Of a DNA stretch of 64,000 nucleotides, positions 42,773 to 52,932 are shown in pieces. The stretch covers positions 1 to 64,000 of the forward strand of contig NZ_SSOB01000001.1 in assembly GCF_004801405.1 (NCBI RefSeq), read 5' to 3'. Within the stretch, counting starts at the first letter, position 1; each line of letters starts with the position of its first letter. Source of the stretch: Cohnella fermenti (GTDB lineage: Bacteria; Bacillota; Bacilli; Paenibacillales; Paenibacillaceae). The notes beneath the pieces were generated by a model. It was given only the letters and a program-made list of their open reading frames with translations. It was not told the origin of the DNA and ran no database searches. Both the position numbers and the translations under genes were made by a program.

Positions 42773-44539
42773 TTGGTCAAGAGGCTTCTGGGCACTTACA
42801 TCCTGTTAATCGTTCTGCCTACGCTGCTGGTCTCTTCCGTAGCCTACTACTTGTTTAAGCAAAGCATGGAGAAGGAAGTGTCCGTCTCGATCGAGCGGAC
42901 GGTTCGGCTGCTGAATTCGGAGATCGACGCGTACTTCACCGATCTGGTCCGTCTGGCCGCTTCGGTCATGACGGAGGATACGCAGCTTGACGACGATCGC
43001 AATCTGCTTCGTATTCTGAAGCTCAGAGCATCGGGGGAGATCGCACCCGGTTCCATGGAATCCTACACGCAGACGCAGCGGATCAACCATTACCTGGACG
43101 ACTTGCTTAACCGGAAGCGCGATCTCGATTCCGTCTATCTCCATACGGCTTCGAAGGAGCTGTTCGCCAGCCATCGTTCGGACGAGCGCATCGCTCTTCC
43201 CCAACTGGAGGAGATGGAGGCACGGCTGCTCGCCTCCGGCCGAGAGTGGATTGTGGAGACGGCGGCGGACAAGGAAACGGACAAGGAAGCGGACAAGGAG
43301 ACGATCTATCTGATTCGGAAGGTGAACGATCCTGCTCATCAGTTCCTCGGCTCTATCGTTCTAAGTATCGGAACGGACGGCCTCGTGGGGATGATCGGCG
43401 GAGCGCAATTGCCGAAGCAGGATATCATCGCGCTGTGGAATCGCGAGCTTCCGGTCTACGACAAGACGGGGCGCTGGGAGAACGACTCCTTCGGGCTGTC
43501 CCCTGCTCGCATTCGGTCGTTGAACCTCACGTTCGCAGAGGGCAGCACCTTGGTCACCTACGCCTCGCCGATGCAATCGGAATGGTCGTTGGTGGCTTAC
43601 TTGCCGTATCGCGCGTTGACGGAGAATATCCGCACCGTACGCTTCTGGATGCTTGCGGCCGGAGCGCTATGCGTGCTGATCTCCATCCTGGCCGCATTCC
43701 TGCTTGCGCTCGGAATCGTGAAGCCGGTCCAAGCCGTTCGCAACGCGATGCGCAAGATGGAGAAGGGGCTTCTCCATACGAGAGTCAAGGTCCGGGGGAA
43801 GGATGAGGTGGCGGAGCTGGCGCAAGGCTTCAATTCGATGTCCGGTCAGCTTCAGGAGTCGATCGATCGCGTCTATCGTTCCGACTTGGCGCACAAGGAA
43901 GCGGAATTGAGGGCGCTGCACGCGCAGATCAACCCGCACTTCCTGTATAACACGCTTGAGGCGATCAGCATGGTCGCCGAGATGCAGCGATCCTCGGAAG
44001 CGGCGGAGATGGCTCGCGCTCTGGGGCTGCTATTCCGGGCCGCTACGGAGTTCGAGACATTGGTTCCGGTGCGCACGGAGATCCTGCTGCTGAAGCAATA
44101 CCTGCTTCTGCAGGAGACGAGATTCGACGGAACGCTGCGGGTTCATTGGGAGGTCGCCGCGGAAGCGGAGGAAGCGCAGGTGCCCAAGCTGTCGCTTCAG
44201 ACGATCGTCGAGAATTGCTTCAAGCACGGCTTCGCGCCCTTGAAGGCTCCGCGGAAGGCGACGATCCGAGTCCGGGCCTTCCGGGCGGAGCAAGGCGTGT
44301 CGATCGAGATTGTCGACGACGGGGTCGGGATCGGGAACGACCGGCTGCACGAGCTTAACCGATTGCTGCGGATCGGGGCGAGCGGGGGAGAGGGAGCTCC
44401 GGTAGGTCTCGTCAACGTGCATAATCGAGTTCGGCTGCTATGGGGATCTCCTTACGGGATCGAGCTCTCCAGCCAGCCGGGCATCGGAACGGCTGCCAGA
44501 CTGAATGTTCCCGGAGAGAGGAGGGGCGAATCCGAATGA
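42773..44539 (+). CDS. YesM-type sensor histidine kinase, 588 aa
   Basis: Membrane kinase sensing extracellular sugar. TM1 is at residues ~7-27, a Cache-like sensor domain follows (~30-285), TM2 at ~290-315, HAMP (~316-365), then the His_kinase domain of the LytS/YesM type with the phospho-accepting His in LHAQINPHFLYNTLE (~residue 390) and an ATPase domain (ENCFKHGF, DDGVGIG). A short KETDKEADKE repeat sits in the sensor domain. Start is TTG at 42773 behind GGAGGGAGAG. Overlaps the response regulator start by ATGA. Confidence 0.92.
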   Translation: MVKRLLGTYILLIVLPTLLVSSVAYYLFKQSMEKEVSVSIERTVRLLNSEIDAYFTDLVRLAASVMTEDTQLDDDRNLLRILKLRASGEIAPGSMESYTQTQRINHYLDDLLNRKRDLDSVYLHTASKELFASHRSDERIALPQLEEMEARLLASGREWIVETAADKETDKEADKETIYLIRKVNDPAHQFLGSIVLSIGTDGLVGMIGGAQLPKQDIIALWNRELPVYDKTGRWENDSFGLSPARIRSLNLTFAEGSTLVTYASPMQSEWSLVAYLPYRALTENIRTVRFWMLAAGALCVLISILAAFLLALGIVKPVQAVRNAMRKMEKGLLHTRVKVRGKDEVAELAQGFNSMSGQLQESIDRVYRSDLAHKEAELRALHAQINPHFLYNTLEAISMVAEMQRSSEAAEMARALGLLFRAATEFETLVPVRTEILLLKQYLLLQETRFDGTLRVHWEVAAEAEEAQVPKLSLQTIVENCFKHGFAPLKAPRKATIRVRAFRAEQGVSIEIVDDGVGIGNDRLHELNRLLRIGASGGEGAPVGLVNVHNRVRLLWGSPYGIELSSQPGIGTAARLNVPGERRGESE

Positions 44540-46161
44540 AGATCGTGATAGCGGACGATGAGAAGCTGATTCGGCAAGGCCTGGCCTATATTATTCGGCA
44601 GATGGAGGAGTCGGACGAGATCGCGGCATCCTGTTCGGATGGGGAAGAAGCGCTGTCTTACTGTCTACGGGAGGGAGACGACGTCGATGTTCTGATCACG
44701 GACGTATGCATGCCCGGCATGGACGGTCTGGATCTGATCGCCGAGCTGGCCCGGCGTTGTCCGCATATTCAGACGGTCGTCATGAGCGGTTACGGCGAAT
44801 TCGATTATGTGCGACGAGCCATGCGCGAGGGAGCGATCGATTACCTGCTTAAGCCGATTATCAAGAATGAGCTGCAAGAGGTGCTGGAGCGGATGCGTCA
44901 GCAGAAGAAGCTCGCGGCCGGCTCGAAGGAAGACAAGCGGGAATCGCCGATGATCGCGGCCATTCACCAGGATCATCTGCTAAGCGCCCTGTTCCATCCC
45001 AATCCGGGAGTTGCTCCCGATGCCCGGGCCTATCTGGAGAACGGCTTCGGCATCGCGGAAGGGGAGGTGCGCTTGTTCGCCGCCGGCGTGACAATCGACG
45101 AGAAGGCGGACAGCCGCTTCCAGGAGGCGGATCGGATGCTGTTCCAGTATTTTGTCCGCAAGATGGCGGAAGAGGCGCTCTTCCAGCAGCAGCCCGCTTG
45201 CGGAACCGTCTGGCAAGGACAGGACGACTTCGTTGTCCTGCTGTTCTTCGTGCCGAAGGGAGAGGAGGAGCGGGAGACCGCGATGGCGGATTCCCTTAAG
45301 CAATTGCTGGCGATTCTATCCTCCCATGTCCAATATCCGGTCACGATCGGCGTCAGCTCGGGGGCGGAGAGGTTCTCCGACATGCCCAAGCTGCTGCTTG
45401 AGGTTCAGGCCGCGTTGCGGGCGCGGCTGACGATCGGAACGGGTCAAGTGATCGGCTACGAAGCTTCGCAGAACCTGCAGCGCCAGTGGAGCGTGCAGCC
45501 GGACGCCTTCCACAAGGTCGTAACGGCGACCGTGCTGGGCGACGCCGAGGCATTGGAGAAGGAGCTTGGCGTCTTCATGGACGATCTGTACGAGGCGGGC
45601 ATTCATCCCGAGGTGCTGTTGGATATCGTGCTCCGGCTTTTCCTGCGTGTGGAGAGCATGATGGAAGCCAAGGGAATCGTCCGGACGGGCGATCCGGGAG
45701 CTGCCGATCTGGGCAAGCTGCTCGGAGAGCTGCAGCGGTGCCCGACCTGGAGCGTGCTGGAGAGCGAAGTGAAGCGCAAGCTCGCGGAATGGTCGAGCCT
45801 TATTCAGGAGCATTCCCGTCAGATCAAGCCTACGTTCATCACCGATGCGGTCCATTACATTCACGAGCACTATCGGAACGATCTGACGCTGGCCGAAGTG
45901 GCCGATGTGGTCGGCCTGTATCCGACTTACCTGAGCGAGCAGTTCAAGCAGCATATGGGCGTGAAGTTCGTCGATTACGTCATCCAGGTGCGAATGGACC
46001 GGGCGAAGAAGCTGCTGCGCGAGACGAACAAGCCCTCCTTCGAGATCTGCGAGAAGGTCGGATACGCGACGCCTGCCCACTTCACGAAGGTATTCAAGAG
46101 CAAGGTCGGCTGCACGCCGCTCGAGTACCGGGAGGGCTGGAGAGGCATCCGCAAGATTTGA
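44536..46161 (+). CDS. YesN-type AraC-family response regulator, 541 aa
   Basis: Receiver domain at residues 1-120 (ADDEKL acidic pocket, phospho-acceptor D in VLITDVCMPGMDG near residue 55, K in YLLKP), a long helical middle domain, and a C-terminal AraC double helix-turn-helix (LTLAEVADVVGLYPTYLSEQFK and FEICEKVGYATPAHFTKVFK). Partner of the kinase just upstream (ATGA overlap). Expected to activate the ABC importer, binding protein and beta-helix genes in response to the sugar. Confidence 0.93.
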   Translation: MKIVIADDEKLIRQGLAYIIRQMEESDEIAASCSDGEEALSYCLREGDDVDVLITDVCMPGMDGLDLIAELARRCPHIQTVVMSGYGEFDYVRRAMREGAIDYLLKPIIKNELQEVLERMRQQKKLAAGSKEDKRESPMIAAIHQDHLLSALFHPNPGVAPDARAYLENGFGIAEGEVRLFAAGVTIDEKADSRFQEADRMLFQYFVRKMAEEALFQQQPACGTVWQGQDDFVVLLFFVPKGEEERETAMADSLKQLLAILSSHVQYPVTIGVSSGAERFSDMPKLLLEVQAALRARLTIGTGQVIGYEASQNLQRQWSVQPDAFHKVVTATVLGDAEALEKELGVFMDDLYEAGIHPEVLLDIVLRLFLRVESMMEAKGIVRTGDPGAADLGKLLGELQRCPTWSVLESEVKRKLAEWSSLIQEHSRQIKPTFITDAVHYIHEHYRNDLTLAEVADVVGLYPTYLSEQFKQHMGVKFVDYVIQVRMDRAKKLLRETNKPSFEICEKVGYATPAHFTKVFKSKVGCTPLEYREGWRGIRKI

Positions 46162-46311
46162 AGCAGCTCGAAGGAGCTCGAAGGAGATCGGAAGAGTGCG
46201 GGGAGCCGTTATCCGAAAAAAGCGCAATCATTCCGAAGCCAGTCGAGTTCTCAGCCGACAGGGGCGGTGCTACGATAGGCTCGTGTTCAAACGACCTATG
46301 GAGGAGATTGC

Positions 46312-47670
46312 ATGAAGAAGAGGGGAACGCTGCTTACGCTCTCGCTGCTTATCGGAATGGCGGGAGCATTGTCGGGCTGCGGGGGCAATCGGAACGGCAA
46401 CGGCGCCGCCGAGCCGGGAGCCGCGTCGGGAGCCGCGCCGAGCTCGCAGGCAAGCGGAAGCTCGGCATCCGAAGAAGACGTAACGCTAAAGTTCATCTCG
46501 TGGTGGTCTTATGTGAAGCCGGAGCTGCTCAAGAAATTCGAGGACGAGAATCCCGGCATCAAGGTGGATTATGAATATGTCGCCGTCGGCGACGCCTACA
46601 ACAACAAGATCAAGACGTTGACCGCATCCAACGAGCTGCCGGACGTATTCGGCATCCAGGGAGTCACGTTCGAGTCTCTGATCAAGACGAACGATATTCT
46701 GGACCTCAAGGAGGCGTTCCAGACCCCCGCATACGATAAGGCCGACAACTGGGGGGATACGATCAACCCCGTGCTCATGACCAACATGAATTCCGGTCTG
46801 ACCTCGGAAGTGGACGCGGCCAATCATGTATGGGGCGTTCCGTTCGGAGCGGTCAGCGTCGTCGTCGTCTACAACAAGACGCTCTTCGACGGGCTCGGAT
46901 TGGCGGCCCCGCAGACGTGGGACGAGTTCGAATCGAACAACAAGACGCTCAAGGAAGCGGGCCTCATCCCGATGTCCTACGCGAACAAGGTCGGCTGGGG
47001 AGACTGGTGGCTGCGCTTCCTGCTCGATCAATCGACAAGGGACGTCACGACCGACGACTTCCTGACAGGCAAGGCGAAGGTGACGGACCCGGGATTCGTG
47101 GAAGCGGTACAGAAGCTGAAGCAGCTATGGGACGACGGAACGTTCGATCCGGCGGGAATGACGAACGGAATCGACGAGACGCAAGCGCTGTTCGTGCAGC
47201 AGAAGATGGCGCAGTACATGGTCGTGCCGGAGAACTTCGTTCAGTATCTGCAGGACAACATGCCGAAGGACGTCGAGCTCGGCGCTTACGCGCTTCCCGC
47301 CTGGAAGGGCATCGAACCCAGCCGCACGCTCGGAGGAGCTTCGAACATCGTCGCGGTGTCGGCCAAGACGAAGCATCAAGAAGCGGCGATCAAGCTGGCC
47401 AAGTTCATGACGTCGGAGACGACGTTCCAGAGTCTGGCCGACAGCAACGTGGTGCCGAGCACGAAGGGGTATACGCCTCCCGAAGGCGACAAGATCATGG
47501 GCGCCTACGCGGAGGCCGCCGAGAACGGCTTTATCGTCGAGCATACGCCGGGCGACGAGGCGGGCATCAAGCTGTTCCAGGATGCGCTGCCGAAGATTCT
47601 GCTCGGCAACAAAACAATCGACAAGGCGCTGAACGAGGTTCAGGAGCTGATCGACAAGAACGCGAAATAA
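46312..47670 (+). CDS. Sugar ABC transporter substrate-binding lipoprotein, 452 aa
   Basis: Type II lipoprotein signal with lipobox LSGC (Cys at residue 23), a Gly/Ala/Ser-rich linker (~24-55), then the solute-binding protein family 1 fold (FISWWSYVKPELLKKFEDEN onward). Start ATG behind GGAGGAG. It delivers substrate to the two permeases, although its gene lies downstream of the two-component system. The substrate cannot be told from sequence; an oligosaccharide from plant or microbial polysaccharide is likely given the neighbours. Confidence 0.92.
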   Translation: MKKRGTLLTLSLLIGMAGALSGCGGNRNGNGAAEPGAASGAAPSSQASGSSASEEDVTLKFISWWSYVKPELLKKFEDENPGIKVDYEYVAVGDAYNNKIKTLTASNELPDVFGIQGVTFESLIKTNDILDLKEAFQTPAYDKADNWGDTINPVLMTNMNSGLTSEVDAANHVWGVPFGAVSVVVVYNKTLFDGLGLAAPQTWDEFESNNKTLKEAGLIPMSYANKVGWGDWWLRFLLDQSTRDVTTDDFLTGKAKVTDPGFVEAVQKLKQLWDDGTFDPAGMTNGIDETQALFVQQKMAQYMVVPENFVQYLQDNMPKDVELGAYALPAWKGIEPSRTLGGASNIVAVSAKTKHQEAAIKLAKFMTSETTFQSLADSNVVPSTKGYTPPEGDKIMGAYAEAAENGFIVEHTPGDEAGIKLFQDALPKILLGNKTIDKALNEVQELIDKNAK

Positions 47671-47716
47671 CGGGCAACAGGCGGCGCTTGCCTGCGCCGG
47701 CCTTCGCCCCCATCGT

Positions 47717-47767
47717 ACCGGAGTCTTCGAATGGCCATGGCTGAAGGAGAACTCCGGTTTTTTTCTA
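47717..47767 (+). terminator. Terminator after the binding-protein gene
   Basis: ACCGGAGT pairs with ACTCCGGT around a 32-nt loop with its own inner structure, followed by seven T. Confidence 0.75.
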
Positions 47768-47793
47768 TCCACTAAGAGAGCGGGGAAAAAGAC

Positions 47794-50463
47794 ATGAATC
47801 ATACGCTTGAGAACTCATTCGGCAAGCCGTTCCGCAAGCTCGGGTATCTGCTCCTGCTGGCGCTTGCCGCGGCCGCGGGGCTGCTGCTCCTGTCGTCGGC
47901 CAGCGCATCGGCTGCGAGCTACTATGTCAACAACCAAGTTGGAAGCGCTTGCTCGGATGCCGGCTCCGGAACGTCGACGGCGGCGCCCTGGTGCAGCTTC
48001 GCTCCGATTAGCAGCCACGGCGCTTTCGCCGCAGGGGATCAGATTCTGCTTGCCAAGGGGGAGACGTGGAACGAGCAGATGTCGATCTCGGGCACCGGAA
48101 CGGCCGCGAATCCGATTGTGCTGGGAGCGTACGGCTCGGGCGCCAAGCCGAAGATTCTTCGGAACGGTCTGGAGTCGGATAGGGCAATCGCGCTTGCGAA
48201 TCCCAGCCATTGGACGATAAGCGGGCTTGAGATCGGTCAGGCCGGCGCCGGTATTGTCGTCAGCTTCTCGACGGCGGGCCATGAAGGCCTCGTCTTCAAG
48301 GACCTGTATCTGCACGATATCAAGGGCATTCACCAAGGCTCGGGAAGCGGCAACGACGTTACGGGCGACGCGGTGTGGAACTCGGCCGGCATCGAGTTCA
48401 CATCCAAGACATTCGACGATTCCAATGACGCTTCGCTGCCGATCGTCAAGAACGTCCTCTTCGAGGATATCGAAGGAAGCCGCAATCTCGACACGATCTC
48501 CATCGATTGGTACAACGGGACCTATTCGTCCGTCACGGGTTACAAGGCGGCCGAGCAGGTCGTGATGAGGAACTTGAACTTCCACCGCAACGATGCGGGA
48601 GGGGGCAGCGCGACCGGGTGCGACGATGGGATGCGGATCACGGACGTCCGCTACCTGACTCTGATCGATTCGAGAATCGACGGGGACGCGGGCTGTCACT
48701 CCGACACGGGGACGGCGGCCATTTACTTGGCCGGCGTGTATGACGCGAATATTTTCAACAATGTGTTCACGAACGTTCCGCACACTTCCTCCCCGGATAT
48801 GGTGGCCTTCGACTTCGAATGCTGCACCAATAACGTGAACATCAGCGAGAACTACTTCGCCGGCAACGCGGGAGCGGGAATCTCGTTCCTGGCCATTCAT
48901 CCGGGGCTGGGCTACGAGCTGAACACGACGGCGGCCGGCAATACGTTCGTCCAGAACGGCAGCGGGTCGTTCCGTCGGGCGGGGACGGCGGATACGCCGA
49001 CGGGCGCGATCCGGGACAATCTCTACCATGAGGCGAATGCGTTCCTGTACGAGGACGGCGCGGATTACAGCGGATTCACCGTCTCGAACAACCAGCCGAT
49101 CAAGTCGGCCTCCGCCATCTCTCACGCATCGGCCAGCTTCGGCTCGTCGCAAGGCGCGGGCAATTGGACATCCAGAGCCTACGACGGCACTTCGTGGACG
49201 AATCTGGCTTATTATGACGCGGCCAAGAAGCAATGGCAGCCCTCTTCCTCGGCAGCCTCCCCGAGCGTCTCCGCGTTCGAGCTTCAGCCCTCGGCTTGCG
49301 CAAGCTGCGCCGTTGCGCGGGTATGGACGGCACCGCTTCAAGGAACGGTCAGCCTGCGCGCACGCGTTCTGATGGCGGAGGAGGGCGGAGACGGCGTCGT
49401 TGTCCGAATTACCAAGAACGGAACGCGAATCTGGCCTGTCTCGGCGGATCAGTCGGTCGCCGGAGGGAATCGGACCGGCTATGAAGCGATTCTGGACGGA
49501 ATCTCCGTGAACGCGGGCGACGAGTTGCGGTTCGAGGTATCCGCCGGTTCGGCGGGGAATAACGTATCCGACGCGGTCAGTTGGGCTCCGTCGGTCGCTT
49601 ATACGAACTATGGCTTGCAATGGGACTTCGCCGCGGCCGGCAATCTGGAGAACTGGACGATGGCGAGCCAAATCTCCGGTACCGTCTCCGGAGGCGTCCT
49701 GACGCTCACGAGCAGCGGAAGCGATCCCTACATTGTCTCCGCAGACAACCTGAACAGTCCGGCTTCCAATCGCTATCTGAGAATACGCCTGAAGAACAAC
49801 ACGAACGACCCGATGGCGCAGCTCTTCTTCACGACGACAACGGACACCGCCTGGAGCTCGTCGAAGTCGATCACCTTCGCGACGAAGGAGAACGCCTCCG
49901 GCTATATGACCTACGTCGTGGATCTGAGCGTCAACCCGAACTGGACCGGCACGATTAAGCAGCTTCGCTTCGATCCGATCTCGAAGAGCGGCACGATGAA
50001 CGTCGACTTCATCCAGGTGACCGCACTCGGCTCCGGCACGAGCAAGAGCTGGGAGTTCGGAACCGACTCCGATGCCGAGGGCTGGACCTCGGGCAACCAG
50101 ATCTCGTCCATGACGGTGTCCGGCGGCAGCTTGACCTTAACCTCCGGGGGAACCGATCCCTACATCTACTCTCCGGACAATCTGGGAATCGATAATGCCT
50201 TGATCAACCGTTACGTCCGCATTCGCTTGCAGAACCAATCGACCAACACGACGGCGCAATTCTTCTTCACGACGACGACGGATACGACCTGGAACGCGGC
50301 GAAGTCGGTTACGTTGCCGATATTGGCCACCAGCGATTACATGGAGTATGTCGTGGATATGGGGGCGGTCGCCGGCTGGACGGGCACGATCAAGCAGCTT
50401 CGGTTCGATCCGCTGACGGCGACCGGAACGGTCCAAGTCGACTTTATCCGGATAACGGATTAA
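47794..50463 (+). CDS. Secreted right-handed beta-helix protein with duplicated C-terminal domain, 889 aa
   Basis: A signal peptide (residues ~17-41, hydrophobic LLLLALAAAAGLLLL) is followed by parallel beta-helix repeats (~45-440; segments such as WTISGLEIGQAGAGIVV and ANIFNNVFTNV), typical of polysaccharide lyases and hydrolases that act on pectin-like or alginate-like chains. After a linker domain (~440-600) two ~140-residue modules follow (from ~610 and ~750), each with IKQLRFDP and RYxRIRL, and so a clear tandem duplication; they look like carbohydrate-binding beta-sandwiches. No SLH or LPXTG anchor. Catalytic residues cannot be picked by eye. Likely releases the sugar imported by this locus. 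Confidence 0.82.
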   Translation: MNHTLENSFGKPFRKLGYLLLLALAAAAGLLLLSSASASAASYYVNNQVGSACSDAGSGTSTAAPWCSFAPISSHGAFAAGDQILLAKGETWNEQMSISGTGTAANPIVLGAYGSGAKPKILRNGLESDRAIALANPSHWTISGLEIGQAGAGIVVSFSTAGHEGLVFKDLYLHDIKGIHQGSGSGNDVTGDAVWNSAGIEFTSKTFDDSNDASLPIVKNVLFEDIEGSRNLDTISIDWYNGTYSSVTGYKAAEQVVMRNLNFHRNDAGGGSATGCDDGMRITDVRYLTLIDSRIDGDAGCHSDTGTAAIYLAGVYDANIFNNVFTNVPHTSSPDMVAFDFECCTNNVNISENYFAGNAGAGISFLAIHPGLGYELNTTAAGNTFVQNGSGSFRRAGTADTPTGAIRDNLYHEANAFLYEDGADYSGFTVSNNQPIKSASAISHASASFGSSQGAGNWTSRAYDGTSWTNLAYYDAAKKQWQPSSSAASPSVSAFELQPSACASCAVARVWTAPLQGTVSLRARVLMAEEGGDGVVVRITKNGTRIWPVSADQSVAGGNRTGYEAILDGISVNAGDELRFEVSAGSAGNNVSDAVSWAPSVAYTNYGLQWDFAAAGNLENWTMASQISGTVSGGVLTLTSSGSDPYIVSADNLNSPASNRYLRIRLKNNTNDPMAQLFFTTTTDTAWSSSKSITFATKENASGYMTYVVDLSVNPNWTGTIKQLRFDPISKSGTMNVDFIQVTALGSGTSKSWEFGTDSDAEGWTSGNQISSMTVSGGSLTLTSGGTDPYIYSPDNLGIDNALINRYVRIRLQNQSTNTTAQFFFTTTTDTTWNAAKSVTLPILATSDYMEYVVDMGAVAGWTGTIKQLRFDPLTATGTVQVDFIRITD

Positions 50464-50567
50464 CGAGGGTAATGACGGAGGGGCGGGGCTGATTGGACCC
50501 CTTCCCTATAATCGAGATGTAGTGTAGCAAAGCAACTCAAGGCAACTATTGACGGGCTCAACGCGAA

Positions 50568-50619
50568 GGCGTGCAGGAGGACTATCTCCTGCACGTCTTC
50601 TGCACTTCTCCTGCACGCC
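50568..50619 (+). repeat. Three-part repeat forming mutually exclusive hairpins
   Basis: GGCGTGCAGGAG (50568-50579) can pair over 10 bp with 50586-50595 or over 12 bp with CTCCTGCACGCC at 50608-50619, but not both. It lies in the 330-bp gap before the 7TMR-DISM kinase; I see no gene in this gap. Confidence 0.6.
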
Positions 50620-50793
50620 TCCTTCCGTGAGCACCGCCGTATTCGAACTCCTTTCAGGCGCCGCTCGGCAAGTGGTCAAAGAGGAAATAGGAAGGGTGTT
50701 GTCGAAATTTAATGGAAATCTAGGACTCCAGAACTCCAGGCTTTATGGACTTTCGGTGAACTGGAGAACATCCATTCGTCAGAGGTAACAAGC

Positions 50794-52932
50794 ATGCGGA
50801 AGATTTGGGCGGCTATCCTGATCGTTTGTTCGATCTCTTTATTAGTGCCTTGGGGGGCTACCGTTCTCAGGCAATCGGGGGACTCCGGGGCGCATTCCGA
50901 CTTGCAAGAACAAGCCGGCACGCAGCGTCAAGCCGCGAATGGCGTTCTCCAGCTCGAGGGTTGGGACTTCGTCAGAGATGGCATGGCATCCTTGCAGGGG
51001 GAGTGGCAGATCGAATGGGGAGTGATGGGCAATCCGGGCGCACAAGCGGCGGAGGGCTCCTTGGGAACGGTCCAAGTGCCAAGCTCGTGGGGGAGCTTGC
51101 CGGAGCCTCGGTCGAATTACGGAGTTGCCACCTATCGATTGCGTGTCATGCTGCCGGAGAAGTGGAAGGGAACCGATCAGGTCAAGACGCTTGCTCTCTA
51201 TATGCCGGATGTAGCGACTGCGTATGCATTATGGGTCAATGATCAACGTGTCCTGCAGGTTGGCCAAGTGGGCTACAGCAAAGCTGAGATGGTTGCCCGG
51301 AATGTGCCTCAGACCGTCTCCTTCGCCGTTGCGCAGGACTGGTTGGATCTGACGATTCAGGTGTCGAACTTCGTTCAGCGCAAGGGCGGGCTATGGACGA
51401 CTCCACTCTTGGGAACCGAGGAGCAGATCGAGCGGTATCACCAGAAGCGAATGATCTTCGATGTTACCGGGGCAGGCATCCTGATCGTGATGGCGATGTT
51501 CCATCTGTCGCTGTATTTGTGGAACAGGAAGACCAAGAGCCCGCTGCTATTTACTTTAATGTGTCTGGCCGTTGCCGCTCGCACCCTTGCGTCGGAGCAA
51601 ATGGCGTTGTCGTACTTCTTCCCCTCATTCCCTTGGGAATGGAATACCAAGATCGAGTATATGTCCGTTCTTGCCGCGAGTCAGTTTACGCTCCTGTTTG
51701 TCCTGCAGATACGCAATGCGGAAGCAAGCTTGCCGCGGCCGGCCTCTCTTTTCGTATGGGCAGGGTGCGCCTATCATCTGTTCGTGCTTCTGCTCCCGGC
51801 CTCGATCTATACACCGACGATGAATTTTCTGATGACGTATCTTGTTCTTATCTCCACCTACATCGTTGTCACGGTTGTTCGTGCCTTCGTCGAGAAAGCG
51901 GAGGGCTCGGGTCTGGCTCTGATCGGCATGAGCTTCTTCTTTATCTGTGTCATCAATAACGTTCTCTATTACAACTTCATTATCGATTCGATCGACATGA
52001 CGGCCATCGGCATGCTGTTCTTCCTGATCGTTCAGTCTCTGAACGTCACCAATCGATTCGCCAGCGCGTACAACCGGGCGGAGAAGACCTCTGCCGAGCT
52101 GGTTCAACTGAATCAGAGCCTGGATAGGCAAGTGGAAGAGCGGACGCAGAAGCTTAAGATGAGCCATGATGAGTTGGAGCGGGCTTACGGGGAGCTGACC
52201 AAGATCAACGAGGAACGCAGGCGATTGTTCACGGACATCTCGCACGAGCTGGCGCATCCCGTTAATTCGATTCAAGGGTATATTCGCGGAATGATTGATG
52301 GAGTTCTTCCCTCCGGGAAGCCGGAATACATGCATATTGTCTATGAGAAAACCTTGTATCTGCAACGAATGTTCCATGATTTATTGGAGCTGGCGCGACT
52401 CGAATCCGGGCAGATCGAATTAAACAAAAGGCCGATGGATCTCGCTCTGTATCTTAAGGAACTGGTTGAGAGATACCGTTGGGATATAGAGGAGAACGGG
52501 ATCGAGTTTGTCCATGAGGATGGGGAGTGCGCCGCTCCTTATCGTGCCCATATCGACCCTGACCGGATCGAGCAAGTATTCTGCAATCTGCTGTTTAACG
52601 CCAAGAAATTCACGCCTGGCGGAGGGCGGATCACGCTTCAGACCTCTATCGTCATGGACCGATCGCCGTGTATGGAGGTTGCCATACGGGATACGGGCCC
52701 CGGCGTGCCGGAGGCGGACATTCCCCATCTGTTCGGTCGCTTCTACCAAGTGTACAAGGGCGATCGCAATGGGAGCGGCTTGGGATTGGCCATCGTTAAG
52801 GGAATCGTTGCTTCGCATGGCGGCTATGTGGGCGTGCAGAGCCGAGTAGGCGAAGGGAGCCGCTTCTTCTTCGGCATTCCCGTAACGTCCGTCTCCGAAC
52901 AAGCTCGGGAAGAGGTGCGGAATGAAGAATAA
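50794..52932 (+). CDS. 7TMR-DISM sensor histidine kinase, 712 aa
   Basis: N-terminal membrane segment (~5-25), an extracellular sugar-binding-like jelly roll (7TMR-DISM extracellular 2, ~50-215), seven membrane helices (~225-420), a coiled coil (~425-480), HisKA with phospho-accepting His in FTDISHELAHPVN (~residue 485) and HATPase_c (GRFYQVYKGDRNGSGLGLAIVKG). Ribosome site AGAGGTAA lies 5 nt before the ATG. Partner regulator follows with an 11-bp overlap. The His motif has LAHP rather than the common LRTP. The ligand is unknown; a carbohydrate is plausible. Confidence 0.92.
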   Translation: MRKIWAAILIVCSISLLVPWGATVLRQSGDSGAHSDLQEQAGTQRQAANGVLQLEGWDFVRDGMASLQGEWQIEWGVMGNPGAQAAEGSLGTVQVPSSWGSLPEPRSNYGVATYRLRVMLPEKWKGTDQVKTLALYMPDVATAYALWVNDQRVLQVGQVGYSKAEMVARNVPQTVSFAVAQDWLDLTIQVSNFVQRKGGLWTTPLLGTEEQIERYHQKRMIFDVTGAGILIVMAMFHLSLYLWNRKTKSPLLFTLMCLAVAARTLASEQMALSYFFPSFPWEWNTKIEYMSVLAASQFTLLFVLQIRNAEASLPRPASLFVWAGCAYHLFVLLLPASIYTPTMNFLMTYLVLISTYIVVTVVRAFVEKAEGSGLALIGMSFFFICVINNVLYYNFIIDSIDMTAIGMLFFLIVQSLNVTNRFASAYNRAEKTSAELVQLNQSLDRQVEERTQKLKMSHDELERAYGELTKINEERRRLFTDISHELAHPVNSIQGYIRGMIDGVLPSGKPEYMHIVYEKTLYLQRMFHDLLELARLESGQIELNKRPMDLALYLKELVERYRWDIEENGIEFVHEDGECAAPYRAHIDPDRIEQVFCNLLFNAKKFTPGGGRITLQTSIVMDRSPCMEVAIRDTGPGVPEADIPHLFGRFYQVYKGDRNGSGLGLAIVKGIVASHGGYVGVQSRVGEGSRFFFGIPVTSVSEQAREEVRNEE

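Noticed and set aside
45316..46227. 303-codon frame antisense to the YesN-type regulator
   Set aside because: The sense frame has complete receiver and AraC motifs; the antisense frame is an echo of it.
47815..49671. 618-codon open frame antisense to the beta-helix gene
   Set aside because: Arg-rich translation, no start signal, and the plus-strand gene has a signal peptide and domains.
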